DNA of 64,000 bases from Bacteroidales bacterium (lineage in GTDB: Bacteria > Bacteroidota > Bacteroidia > Bacteroidales > Rikenellaceae), in the NCBI GenBank assembly GCA_910574205.1, contig CAJSYJ010000001.1, positions 62,001 to 126,000 on the forward strand, given 5' to 3'. Position numbers and translations under genes: made by a program. The notes beneath the pieces were generated by a model. The model saw only the letters and a list, made by a program, of their open reading frames with translations, was not told the DNA's origin and did not search any database. Below, in pieces: positions 35,286-44,011 of this stretch; positions within the stretch are counted from its first letter, which is position 1; each line of letters opens with the position of its first letter.

Positions 35286-35720
35286 TTAAAGATGTTTCGG
35301 GAGAATCAGCAGTCCCCGCTTGTTGAGTTCTGCGCGGAGCATGCCTACCAGTTGCTCCAATGTCTTCACTTCCTGCTTTTCGCCTGCTTTTCGATGAAAC
35401 AGCGGGGCGAAATAGAGTTTGTGGTCGTCCTTGGTCGGATACGAGAGACCGCCGAGACAAACTTTTGGGGTTCGTATCTGGAACAGTCCGTTGACCAGTT
35501 TGCATTGCTTGGAGGACGGCACCGTGATTTCGTATTCGGGAAGAGCTTCGGCCACCATTTTCAGAATGGGACGGATGACTTCATCCGCATAATTCGGTAC
35601 CGTAATGTTCAGTTTCGGCACGGACTGCCGTTCGGCTTCGGCACGTTCGATGATGTCGAGCTGTCCGGAGGCTTTTGCCGCGCGCTGAAAGTAGCTGTTT
35701 AACAGTTCTCCTATTGTCAT
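35286..35720 (-). CDS. Hypothetical protein
   Basis: A 144-residue soluble protein with helical ends and a central beta part (LNITVPNYADEVIRPILKMV, CLGGLSYPTKDDHKLYFAPL). Spacing to the next gene is 11 bases. Not recognised. Confidence 0.55.
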   Translation of the reverse strand: MTIGELLNSYFQRAAKASGQLDIIERAEAERQSVPKLNITVPNYADEVIRPILKMVAEALPEYEITVPSSKQCKLVNGLFQIRTPKVCLGGLSYPTKDDHKLYFAPLFHRKAGEKQEVKTLEQLVGMLRAELNKRGLLILPKHL

Positions 35721-35798
35721 AACGTTGCTTTTAATGGTTCATGTAAATAAAGAATAATGGTCCTGACGAAGGAACCGGTGCAAGCCGCTTTGTTATTT

Positions 35799-36029
35799 TT
35801 ATGCGGCAGCTTCGTCGATGTGCTGCTGCGCCTCCTCAATGGCGGAAATAGCATCGTCGATTGCATCGATTGCATCGGTCATACGAGTGCCGTTATCCGA
35901 TGATTGGAGGCTTTCAGGCATGTTGTCGTAGGCATCCTGTTCTTCGTCCTTGATGTCGTTTAAGGATGAAATGATTTCGTCCAGTGAATCTCTCACATCT
36001 TCGAGTTGTTTTCGTCTGTCTTTGTTCAT
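35799..36029 (-). CDS. Small acidic coiled-coil protein
   Basis: A 76-residue, strongly acidic helical protein (MNKDRRKQLEDVRDSLDEII, then DAIDAIDDAISAIEEAQQHI). Heptad-like spacing of Leu/Ile suggests a helical hairpin. It resembles the small acidic ORFs common on phages and plasmids; no function assigned. Confidence 0.55.
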   Translation of the reverse strand: MNKDRRKQLEDVRDSLDEIISSLNDIKDEEQDAYDNMPESLQSSDNGTRMTDAIDAIDDAISAIEEAQQHIDEAAA

Positions 36030-36069
36030 AATCAATTGTTTTTGAATTTCGGTATTTGTGAAATAGTTA

Positions 36070-36624
36070 TCAAGGCGGGCAATACCCCGATGCCGGGGTA
36101 AAACATACGATGTCTCCGGTCTTGCATGAGAAGATGGTTACGCTTTCTCCGATTTGCTCGCGCGCAGCTTTCTTGGCGTCCCGCAGGCGGACGAAAGAGA
36201 GCCTGTCCCCGTACCACTTGTCGCAGAACCGATAGTTCGTTGTTGTGAGCTTTGAGGCTGTGATACGAGGGGCGGTATCCGTTCGGGATGCAAGCAGTAG
36301 TTCCGCCGCTTGCCGAAGAAAGTCCGGCCAGCCGTGGTACGGCATCTTCGACTGCCAGAAATAGTCGTTGAGAATCAAAGGCTGGATGCTGGCCTCCGTA
36401 CCGGTGTTGTAGCCTAACAACTCTGCGTAGGCGGCTCGGGTGGTGCCGTCTGTTAAGGCAGAGAAACACACTCCGCCTTGACGTCCGGACGGTTCGAATT
36501 TGCCCCATGCGGAGTTCACTTGCCTGACTGCGACGTTCGGAACGCCGGCTTCGTCCGCTCCGTCGTGCAACAATACCGACGCGGAACGGCCGAGTTTCTT
36601 TGCTAAGGATTTCGATATGAACAT
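36070..36624 (-). CDS. Hypothetical protein
   Basis: A 184-residue soluble protein (MFISKSLAKKLGRSASVLLH, SALTDGTTRAAYAELLGYNT, DAKKAAREQIGESVTIFSCK). Four Cys residues are scattered with no CxxC pattern. Not recognised. Lies 11 bases after the 36636-37280 gene. Confidence 0.55.
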   Translation of the reverse strand: MFISKSLAKKLGRSASVLLHDGADEAGVPNVAVRQVNSAWGKFEPSGRQGGVCFSALTDGTTRAAYAELLGYNTGTEASIQPLILNDYFWQSKMPYHGWPDFLRQAAELLLASRTDTAPRITASKLTTTNYRFCDKWYGDRLSFVRLRDAKKAAREQIGESVTIFSCKTGDIVCFTPASGYCPP

Positions 36625-36635
36625 GGGCTTGCGTG

Positions 36636-37280
36636 TTAATCGTTCATTTGTATGAATCGTATATAGTCCTCCGTATCGTTGAAATGTTCATCGTTGATGC
36701 GCTCTGCCAATTCGTCCGCCGTTGCCGAACGAAGGAAATTACCGGCAAATTCCTGCACATCGTCTTCGTGGATGCCCTGTACGCCGATGTGCCATGAATT
36801 GTCCGCGCTATTCTGCCGCATGTATTTTACTTGAAGCAGCATGTTTCGACGATAGTCAGCCGCAGTGTCCCCGAATATTCTGCGGATCTCTGCGATGGCT
36901 TCGTCGGTCAGGCGAACAAAATCACCCTCTCGAAAATGAGGCAGATCCGGCGTTACCTGCTCCTCATCCACAACGGAATGAAGGTGCTGTTCAATGCTCG
37001 ATTCGACATGCCTGTTCCAGAGCGTTACGAGCCAGTCTGTATTGATTTCGCTGAGATGACGGCCTGTTTCCGAAATACCCGTATCCGGGTTTTGAAGCGT
37101 ACAGATGCCGTCTGACCGATAATCGGTTAAATGGTATCTCACATAACTGGGATAGCCATCCCCTCCCTCTTCCTCGACATACACGATATGTGGCAACAGC
37201 CCCTCGGGCCGGTCGGATACATGACAGAGCGAGGATATGATTTTTTGCGATAGGAGTTTTTGTTGTTCTTGCAGGGTCAT
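36636..37280 (-). CDS. Hypothetical protein, first gene of the block
   Basis: A 214-residue acidic protein (MTLQEQQKLLSQKIISSLCH, HFREGDFVRLTDEAIAEIRR, ADELAERINDEHFNDTEDYI). The FREGDFVRLTDEA stretch looks like a small SH3-like beta barrel, but this is only a resemblance. It heads the leftward block; the ~250 AT-rich bases to its right should hold the promoter, though no consensus pair was found. Confidence 0.55.
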   Translation of the reverse strand: MTLQEQQKLLSQKIISSLCHVSDRPEGLLPHIVYVEEEGGDGYPSYVRYHLTDYRSDGICTLQNPDTGISETGRHLSEINTDWLVTLWNRHVESSIEQHLHSVVDEEQVTPDLPHFREGDFVRLTDEAIAEIRRIFGDTAADYRRNMLLQVKYMRQNSADNSWHIGVQGIHEDDVQEFAGNFLRSATADELAERINDEHFNDTEDYIRFIQMND

Positions 37281-37533
37281 AAGTAGATTTGGTAAATGTT
37301 ATTGTGTTATGCTGCTTTTATCATTTTTTAGTGGTGTGGGTAGATAAATAATCTCGTTTTTCTAATTTTTTAGATAATTAAAGATAATATTGGTCATTTA
37401 TGGTAACTTAATGTAGGCAATAATTATCGATTGTCATGTGATTGTGATAAAACCTGTTCGAGCGCCATAACAAGAGGAATAAGAATACATCCTTAAACCT
37501 ATGTGAAACCTATTATGACCTTGAACTTAATCT

Positions 37534-37998
37534 ATGAAATCGACCATTATAATCATTATATTCATCGTTATCGATGCCGTCCTTATCGCTCTGGTATATC
37601 ACGTATATTCAATTTTGAAGAAAGCGTATGGAGACAGAACCGAAACAGCCCTGAGCCGCGACAGGCTGATATATATCCGAAAAATAATCGATACCGTATA
37701 CACCCATCAGAATAACGCCGAGAGGTTGCAGAAGCGGATCATCGAACTGACAAAGTCCGATGTTCTGTTGGCATATCATGTAGTAATGCCGCCCAACGAT
37801 ACCGTGTACGACAAGGTGGATTGCAACGAAGCCGATAAGCTATTGTGCAAGCTCGCAGATATGGGGTTTACGCCCCGAGAACTGTGTATGCTGTTTTCGC
37901 TGAATAACATCAACAGCGTTTATGTGAAGATGTCACGGATGAACAAACGGCTGAAAGAGGCTGAGGCAAAGCCGCCGAAACATAGCATCGGACAATAG
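37534..37998 (+). CDS. Membrane-anchored protein with C-terminal HTH-like segment
   Basis: A 154-residue protein. The N-terminal helix (residues 4-27, TIIIIIFIVIDAVLIALVYH) anchors it to the membrane. A charged helix follows, and the C-terminus reads MGFTPRELCMLFSLNNINSV then YVKMSRMNKRLKE. This T-x-R-E-L-C...N-x-x-S-V-Y-x-K-x-x-R-x-x-K-R-L pattern is the LuxR/sigma-4-like HTH found at the C-termini of Bacteroidetes regulators. A terminator follows directly. It may link a membrane signal to transcription; target unknown. Confidence 0.6.
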   Translation: MKSTIIIIIFIVIDAVLIALVYHVYSILKKAYGDRTETALSRDRLIYIRKIIDTVYTHQNNAERLQKRIIELTKSDVLLAYHVVMPPNDTVYDKVDCNEADKLLCKLADMGFTPRELCMLFSLNNINSVYVKMSRMNKRLKEAEAKPPKHSIGQ

Positions 37999-38019
37999 AT
38001 GATCGGGCTGTGTAAAAAT

Positions 38020-38057
38020 AACCGGGGCTGTCTGACGAATTGCAGACAGCCCCGGTT
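38020..38057 (+). terminator. Strong rho-independent terminator
   Basis: AACCGGGGCTGTCTG (38020-38034) pairs perfectly with CAGACAGCCCCGGTT (38043-38057) across an 8-base loop, with TTTATACTCTTTTT after it. Ends the 37534-37998 gene. Confidence 0.88.
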
Positions 38058-38162
38058 TATACTCTTTTTCTGTGCTTCGGCAGGATACGCCTACGCTTGT
38101 TTCAATGAAAATGTTAAACTATGTATGATCACTCTTGCCGTCTAACATTCAAAAAACAATCG

Positions 38163-38804
38163 TTAATAATCATACTCCTTGCGAATCAAAACATGATTCA
38201 TCAGGTCGCCTCGCATATTGCGTGGGCGCAACGTATCTTCATGCTCCAAGATCCACACTTCATTATCGAATGTTCGATGAAAATCGAATACAATATGTAC
38301 TTCATTGGTAGTAGGTGCTAACTTATATAACGGAGTTGATATTTTGTCGTCTCCTATCCAAAAAGCCGAGATGCCGCAATTTACTGTCGCTCGACCGCTC
38401 CCGTCGCTGTGGACGACAACTGTATCGCGTTGCGGAGTAATGACATGCAGGTCATATGTTACGAACGATCTACTGCTCGTTGAAACACGAAACCATGTAT
38501 CAGGCTTTTTGATTTCGCTTTTCATCTCTTTGACTTTAAAGTTATTGCTAATCGAATCCCTATTTAATATCAAAGAGTTGTTTCGACGCTCCCAACGACC
38601 CCATAACTCAGAGTATGACCCGGGACCTTCATACCGGCAGTATCGAAAAGTATTATCATCATACAATGATAACCATTCTTTATGATTTGGATAATTAGGA
38701 CCACAATATGTACAAATGCCATGCTTTTCAGGTGTCAAAGCAAAAACCGGTAATAGTGCTGACAAAATGAATAACTTTAATGTGATTATTTTCTTCATAC
38801 GCAA
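38163..38804 (-). CDS. Secreted hypothetical protein, candidate immunity protein for the RHS toxin
   Basis: A 213-residue protein with a signal peptide (KKIITLKLFILSALLPVFAL). The remainder is beta-rich with Cys pairs (HGICTYCGPNYPNHKEWLSL). It begins 5 bases after the RHS stop and has the lower GC of the RHS toxin tip, both usual for toxin-specific immunity genes. An exported inhibitor would suit a toxin that acts in the periplasm or outside the cell. No family recognised, so the immunity role is inferred from position only. Confidence 0.55.
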   Translation of the reverse strand: MRMKKIITLKLFILSALLPVFALTPEKHGICTYCGPNYPNHKEWLSLYDDNTFRYCRYEGPGSYSELWGRWERRNNSLILNRDSISNNFKVKEMKSEIKKPDTWFRVSTSSRSFVTYDLHVITPQRDTVVVHSDGSGRATVNCGISAFWIGDDKISTPLYKLAPTTNEVHIVFDFHRTFDNEVWILEHEDTLRPRNMRGDLMNHVLIRKEYDY

Positions 38805-38809
38805 ATAAA

Positions 38810-40684
38810 TTAAAGTCCTGATATTCTATATAAAAAATCGTCTTTAGGGGCACGTTTCCGAGTATATACTTCATAAGGTTTTATATCGAAATATGACATA
38901 AAACTTGATATAACTCGTATTCTTTGTCCAATTTTAGAATTAATATTAATCGGCCCATTTCCCAACTCTCCGTAGACTAAATTATTCTTTCGTCCAAATT
39001 GCCGTACATGCTCATCATTCCATTCCCCACATTGATCCGGTCCCGTCAAATAATAGGAAATACCTGCGTTGACTATACGTTCACGATTATATGCTGCCGT
39101 TTCATCTGTAATATCGTATAAAGAACCGAAGTCAACCCCGTTTTGATCAATCAAGAACGATAATTCTCCCATTTCATATTGATAGGCATGTTTAAGCTCA
39201 TGCGCGATGACCCCTTGCGATTCATTGCGACCTACTTTAATTATAATAGAACCATTTTCATATCCTGTTCCACCGCCGGTTTTATCCCAATATCCGATTT
39301 TATACGTTACATCTGATTGATCTAACCTGTCATATTCATTGATTATTGTACGATATTCATAAATCAGACGATTTATTAGTTCTAACATATCCGAATCTCT
39401 CAGGGTTTTGGACAATTGTTCCAATCCATTAATTTGCTGACATATCTCAGCTCTGTGGTTAGAATAGATATTATACGGGTCTTCGATTTTAGCACCTGTC
39501 GGATCGGCCCTGTTAATCGGATCTCCTCCGCAATAGATATATGGCGAGAACTCCGGAAAACTGCCCGAGAGCGGGTCATGGGATAGGAATCGGGCGTCGG
39601 ATACGTTCTGGAACCGTGCCTGCGAGTCGTAGAGGCTGTACATTCCGAAGGCGCCCTGCTGCTCCTTGCCGGTGTACTTGTAGTCGGCATCTGCTGTGGG
39701 TGCCTCGGCCACAATATGCTGCGTGCCGTAGGGCATGTAGTCGTATTCGGCCATGATCTCCACGCCCGCTGCCGCAGGCCGGACTATGGCGCGCGTGCTG
39801 CCCAGATGATCCGTCACGTAGTAATGCGGCTCGTAGCCGTTTGTCGTCTTGTCGATCCGACCTCCGGCAAAAGGAATGCTCTCTATATCCGCCACCTCTC
39901 CGTTTACGTTCAATCTCAAAGAACGTTTCGTTAAGCCGAGCGCAGAGCCGAACTCGTTCGGACTATGCCGAGGCGAAAGAAAGGTGCGCGATAGCGAACC
40001 TAAATATTCGTAGCCTCGTCCTCTGTCGTCCGTCGCCCGTACTTTCGTGCCGTCGGCAAGGTAGAGGTTTTGCACCACATGAGGAGCGACGCCGACGACA
40101 TAGGTGCTCGCATTGTCTGTGGCTGCCCGCATATCGGCTTTCGTCGCTCGCTTCGGCAAGTTACGATAATTATACGTCACTTGCAAGGCTTCGGCACCAT
40201 TAAATGTAACATTACCCATCAAATCGTATCGATACGCATATTCCGTCACGGGTGTTTGCCCCACGGGCGAAGTCCGACACGTAGCGACCGTGAGGATGCG
40301 GTTGCCGTCATAGGCGTATCGGTAGCGGGTTGCCGCTATGGCCCCGTTGTACCTGTCCAAAGATAGGATATTGGAGTTCTTGTCATATGTGATGTTCCTC
40401 TCGCCGTAATGCCTGGCAGAGGGTGCCGCGCCCGTCGTGCAGTGGCCGTCGACAAGGCGACCAAGACGGTCGTAGGCATAGACGTATGTCATGCGCGCGG
40501 TGTCCGCCCTCGACCACGACGTCTCGGAGATATTGCCTGCATAGCGCGGTGCGGCATACTCGGGCGAGGAGTACTCCAAGCGCTGCTCGAAGATCGGAGC
40601 GCCCGCCGGTATAGGCACCATAGGCAGATCGCCTAACCTCTCCGGCGTGCCGAGGGATGCGAGGCTGTCGCGCCCGGGACGCAT
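38810..40684 (-). CDS. RHS-repeat protein with C-terminal metallopeptidase-like toxin, 5' truncated
   Basis: 624 residues. Residues ~60-330 hold YD/RHS repeats (TYVYAYDRLGRLVDG, RYRYAYDGNRILTV, EYAYRYDLMGNVTF). Residues ~290-400 form the RHS-associated core, with HYYVTDHLGSTRAIV, AEYDYMPYG and SPYIYCGGDPINRADPTG. The variable tip (~400-624) has GVIAHELKHAYQYEM at ~495, an HExxH-like zinc site, resembling RHS/M91-type peptidase effectors. GC drops sharply in the tip. A TAG stands directly before the ATG and the usual long N-terminus is missing, so the gene lost its 5' part at the 40685 junction. Confidence 0.8.
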   Translation of the reverse strand: MRPGRDSLASLGTPERLGDLPMVPIPAGAPIFEQRLEYSSPEYAAPRYAGNISETSWSRADTARMTYVYAYDRLGRLVDGHCTTGAAPSARHYGERNITYDKNSNILSLDRYNGAIAATRYRYAYDGNRILTVATCRTSPVGQTPVTEYAYRYDLMGNVTFNGAEALQVTYNYRNLPKRATKADMRAATDNASTYVVGVAPHVVQNLYLADGTKVRATDDRGRGYEYLGSLSRTFLSPRHSPNEFGSALGLTKRSLRLNVNGEVADIESIPFAGGRIDKTTNGYEPHYYVTDHLGSTRAIVRPAAAGVEIMAEYDYMPYGTQHIVAEAPTADADYKYTGKEQQGAFGMYSLYDSQARFQNVSDARFLSHDPLSGSFPEFSPYIYCGGDPINRADPTGAKIEDPYNIYSNHRAEICQQINGLEQLSKTLRDSDMLELINRLIYEYRTIINEYDRLDQSDVTYKIGYWDKTGGGTGYENGSIIIKVGRNESQGVIAHELKHAYQYEMGELSFLIDQNGVDFGSLYDITDETAAYNRERIVNAGISYYLTGPDQCGEWNDEHVRQFGRKNNLVYGELGNGPININSKIGQRIRVISSFMSYFDIKPYEVYTRKRAPKDDFLYRISGL

Positions 40685-41071
40685 CTACCCCACCGCGTCA
40701 GCCGGACGCTGCGCATATCTGTTCTTACCGCTGTGATATGCGGAATATCGGTAACGGTCGGACTGTGGGCGGGAGCGGCGCAGGTCGCCCGCCTTTTTCT
40801 CAGTCCGCAGGAGAGTGCCTACGGGCTGGCGGTCGAAGGTGTGCCGCTCTTTGCCTTGTGCGCCGTATTCTTCGCGATCAACATCGCCTTTATCGGGTAC
40901 TATCAGAGCATAGAGAAAGCTATGGTTTCCACAGTAAATACGCTGTTGCGGGGCATATTGTTACTTGTGCCGTGCTTCGTCATCTTACCCCGAGCATTCG
41001 GTGTTCCCGGCCTATGGCTCGCCATTCCGGCTGCGGAAATGATGACATGTGCCGTCATTTACATCCGATAA
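40685..41071 (+). pseudogene. C-terminal stump of a MATE-family efflux transporter
   Basis: The frame is open from the junction with the RHS gene and reads TLRISVLTAVICGISVTVGL, LFLSPQESAYGLAVEGVPLF, INIAFIGYYQSIEKAMVSTV and RAFGVPGLWLAIPAAEMMT. This is the last three to four membrane helices of a MATE drug/sodium antiporter. The first two thirds of the gene are absent. It ends at a strong terminator. Confidence 0.78.
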
Positions 41072-41082
41072 GAGTAGTTATG

Positions 41083-41115
41083 AACAACCGTTCATCGCAA
41101 TGATGAACGGTTGTT
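41083..41115. terminator. Bidirectional terminator
   Basis: AACAACCGTTCATC (41083-41096) pairs with GATGAACGGTTGTT (41102-41115), with T residues after it on the plus strand. It separates the convergent MATE stump and YczE-like gene. Confidence 0.85.
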
Positions 41116-41116
41116 T

Positions 41117-41884
41117 TCACTCTTTCGCTCCGCCGCGACGATAGATGAGCCGCGCCAATCCGAACAGGTAACGCCGGAAGCCCGGACGATAGGCCAGCAG
41201 ACGGTCGAACCAACCCAGATGAGGAGCGATGAATTTTACCACCAGTCCGACATAAATCATGGCGAAGAGCGTTCCGATACCGATAACATTCCATTGCCAG
41301 CTCCCGAAAAAGAGATAACATCCGGCAACGGCGAGCAGTACGAGGGTCGTATCCACCCATATCTTTACCTTGGCGAAAGGACGCTTCGTTACCTGGCTGA
41401 CGGTAATGGAAATGCCCTCGCCCGGCATGGTTACCGAGCCGCACCGCACCTCGAAGGCGATGCCGATGCCCATGATGGTACATCCAGCGAATTGGGCGAA
41501 TATTTGCGAAGGCAGGGTCGTGCATTCCAGACCGGCTGTCAATGCCATGTTAAGGTCTATGAGCCATCCGAATACGAATCCGATGACGAGCTGGAAGAGC
41601 TGCATGGGATCGAAATTACGGCGCAGGATGAGTATCTGGCAAAGTATCAGGATAAAGTTCATTGCAATCGTGTAACCGCCGATTGTCCATTCGGGGACAT
41701 GGCTTATCGGTCCCACCAGCGAAAAAACGAACGGCAGCGAGGAGATTACGCTGCTGCCCAAAGAGGATTTCACACATAGAACGACTCCCAATGTCATAAG
41801 ATACAATGAAATAAGGAGCAGGAAATGTTGCCAGAGGAATGATATCGCTTTTTCCTTTCTGTCAGTTGTTAAAGTCATATTCAT
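41117..41884 (-). CDS. YczE/YitT-type membrane protein (DUF6198-like)
   Basis: A 255-residue protein with about five membrane helices (for example residues 17-36, 65-83, 92-110, 128-146, 185-215). Signature stretches are LMTLGVVLCVKSSLGSSVIS near residue 34, QLVIGFVFGWLIDLNMAL near 98 and MPGEGISITVSQVTKRPFAK near 152. This is the YczE/YyaS family found across Firmicutes and Bacteroidetes. Transported substrate unknown. Confidence 0.75.
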   Translation of the reverse strand: MNMTLTTDRKEKAISFLWQHFLLLISLYLMTLGVVLCVKSSLGSSVISSLPFVFSLVGPISHVPEWTIGGYTIAMNFILILCQILILRRNFDPMQLFQLVIGFVFGWLIDLNMALTAGLECTTLPSQIFAQFAGCTIMGIGIAFEVRCGSVTMPGEGISITVSQVTKRPFAKVKIWVDTTLVLLAVAGCYLFFGSWQWNVIGIGTLFAMIYVGLVVKFIAPHLGWFDRLLAYRPGFRRYLFGLARLIYRRGGAKE

Positions 41885-41906
41885 GACTGATTATTAATCT
41901 GCAAAA

Positions 41907-42480
41907 TTACGCATTTTTATCGGCAAGTATTACAATGTTGGTCGGATATTGTAGAGTTAGATAACAATATTTCACATAGTGAAACGAAATGTGTTTGGTT
42001 ATTCCGGCGACTTTTGCCCAGTGTTGCAGCGTGTCGTTTACAGTCCCTCGTGCGTCAGCGGAAAGATAAAATCGCTGTCGTTCGCCTCGCCGCGTTCCGG
42101 CAGCCATTTCAACGCTTCGTCCGTAATCGGCATGTAAAGTGGATCTTTGGTCTTCTGCATCGTGATTTCGATGCGGACACGCCCACCGCTCCGTTGAAGG
42201 TCGCACCACCTCAATTTGCGAATGTCGCTGACACGCAGGCCGCACAAGCAACTGAACAAAAAAGCCAGCTTGACGATCTCGTGCCGACATTCTGTATTTA
42301 TCAGCGTCTTCAACTCGTCGATTGTCAGATACTCGCAGCGGCTCGGCTCTTGTCAAACTTTACTTGCGAAATCGAACTCTTTGGTCGGATTGGCGCTAAT
42401 GATTCCCTCTTTGTAGGTGCGGTTGATTGCTGTGCGAAGCGTTCCGAATAGGCACGGGCGGATTGTTGCTCAACCGCCAT
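41907..42480 (-). pseudogene. Decayed tyrosine integrase
   Basis: Leftward reading: RTYKEGIISANPTKEFDFAS, then a stop, then YLTIDELKTLINTECRHEIV, LFSCLCGLRVSDIRKLRWCD (with the first catalytic Arg), a shift, and DTLQHWAKVAGITKHISFHY. The box II position reads FHYVKYCYLTL, where active enzymes have FHxxRHTxAT, so the second Arg is lost. It also lacks the terminal GH...Y block. A relic of an integrated element marking the right edge of the accessory region. Confidence 0.75.
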
Positions 42481-42622
42481 CCGGCTTTCAATACGCCGTA
42501 TTTGCTGGCCTTCGTAATCTGCCATTCAACTAACAAAAAGTAACAGATATCGGCCTTATCGGGAAAATCGCAAAAACAACTGAAAATTCATACTCAAATA
42601 TAAACCACTATATTGTAGTAAT

Positions 42623-43531
42623 TTATATTTGATTTTTCGCTGCTTCTCTATCTTTCTTGTAGATTTGATAGCTGTTCACGAAATTCTGCCACACGATGTA
42701 GGCGGTGGGGGCGACGGAGGAGACGGGGTCGAGGAACTGCTGTGCCATCCAGACGGCCAGAACGGTATTCTTCTGTCCGAGCGATTGACCTCCTGCGACC
42801 GTGTCGCCGTATCGACGGCCCAAGCGGCGGCCGACGGCGAACTGTATAAGGCATATTACCAGAGCTGCGGCAGCCAGCCGTATCTCTACCCCGCTGTCGG
42901 CGTCGGTGTCGAGGATGAAGCATGTCGTGCGTCCTATGACTATGGCAAGCGAAATGAGCCACATATAGAACGATATCTGCGAATGGTCGCTTATCCATTG
43001 CGTCAGCCGGCGGAACAGATGTCTGCACGCCTGTCCGGCAACGAATGGCATGATGAGCAGCGGCGCTATCTTCATGGCGATCTGCCCGAACGTGCAGTCG
43101 CCGTTGCCGTAGGCATGCAGCATCAGAGGAGCGAATACGGCTATGACGAAATTGCATATAAGGCTGTATGTCGCCATAGTCGCGATATTGGCGCCAAGCA
43201 TACCGCCGATGACCACGGCTGCCATTGCTATCGGTGCGAGTACGCATACCATGGCTCCCTGTGCCATGACCTGACCGAAAGGCATGCAGGCGTAGTATGC
43301 GGCGACGGCTCCGATAAGCTGGAACAGCAACAGCCACAGGTGCATCCGCGAGGGGCGCATCTGTCTTATATCGACGCGGCAGAACGTGAAGAAAAGCATC
43401 ATGGAGATCAGCGCAGGCGTGATCGTATTGCCGCTCCACGATTCGAGAGCCGCTATGGGGCGGCACAATAAAACACCGACAACCATGCCCATAGGCATGG
43501 CTGCGGTTTTGAGATTATGCAGCGATAGCAT
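42623..43531 (-). CDS. BASS-type (bile acid:sodium symporter superfamily) transporter
   Basis: A 302-residue protein with about nine or ten membrane helices. Family-like stretches are ITPALISMMLFFTFCRVDIR near residue 40, APIAMAAVVIGGMLGANIAT near 100 and VAGGQSLGQKNTVLAVWMAQ near 245, followed by SSVAPTAYIVWQNFVNSYQI. The G-x-S-x-G-Q-K-N-T block matches the crossover region of bile-acid symporter-like proteins. Substrate cannot be assigned. It starts 9 bases after the YqeY stop. Confidence 0.75.
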   Translation of the reverse strand: MLSLHNLKTAAMPMGMVVGVLLCRPIAALESWSGNTITPALISMMLFFTFCRVDIRQMRPSRMHLWLLLFQLIGAVAAYYACMPFGQVMAQGAMVCVLAPIAMAAVVIGGMLGANIATMATYSLICNFVIAVFAPLMLHAYGNGDCTFGQIAMKIAPLLIMPFVAGQACRHLFRRLTQWISDHSQISFYMWLISLAIVIGRTTCFILDTDADSGVEIRLAAAALVICLIQFAVGRRLGRRYGDTVAGGQSLGQKNTVLAVWMAQQFLDPVSSVAPTAYIVWQNFVNSYQIYKKDREAAKNQI

Positions 43532-43540
43532 GGGTTCGGG

Positions 43541-43987
43541 TTATGCCAGCAGCTCCTTTACCTTGGCCGATATATCTTTGCCGTCGGCCTGACCGGCGAG
43601 CCGCTTCGAGGCGACGCCCATGACCTTGCCCATATCCTTCATCGACTCGGCACCCACCTCGGCGATGATCTCGCGAACGGCAGCGGCGAGCTCCTCGGCC
43701 GTCATCTGTCGGGGCAGGAACTCCTGCATGACACGCACCTGCGCCAGCTCCTCCCCGGCCAGATCGGGGCGGTTCTGCTGAGTGTAGATCGCGGCAGAAT
43801 CGCTACCCTGCTTGGCGAGTTTCGAGATGATCTTCACGACATCGGCATCGGGCAGCGTATCGACGGCCGTTCCCGACGTCTTGGCCTCGATTATATATTT
43901 CTTGATATTGCGCAATGCGCTGAGACGAACGGTGTCCTTAGCCTTCATCGCCTCCATGATCTGCTTAGAAATCTGTTGTTCCAACAT
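43541..43987 (-). CDS. GatB/YqeY-domain protein
   Basis: A 148-residue protein: IMEAMKAKDTVRLSALRNIK, then QEFLPRQMTAEELAAAVREI, and the C-terminal SMKDMGKVMGVASKRLAGQA, DGKDISAKVKELL. These blocks are standard for YqeY, a stand-alone version of the GatB tail domain that may interact with tRNA or amidotransferase. Lies between the amidase-like and transporter genes with short spacers. Confidence 0.92.
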   Translation of the reverse strand: MLEQQISKQIMEAMKAKDTVRLSALRNIKKYIIEAKTSGTAVDTLPDADVVKIISKLAKQGSDSAAIYTQQNRPDLAGEELAQVRVMQEFLPRQMTAEELAAAVREIIAEVGAESMKDMGKVMGVASKRLAGQADGKDISAKVKELLA

Positions 43988-44011
43988 GGTTTTATGCTAT
44001 TAGTTTGTCTG

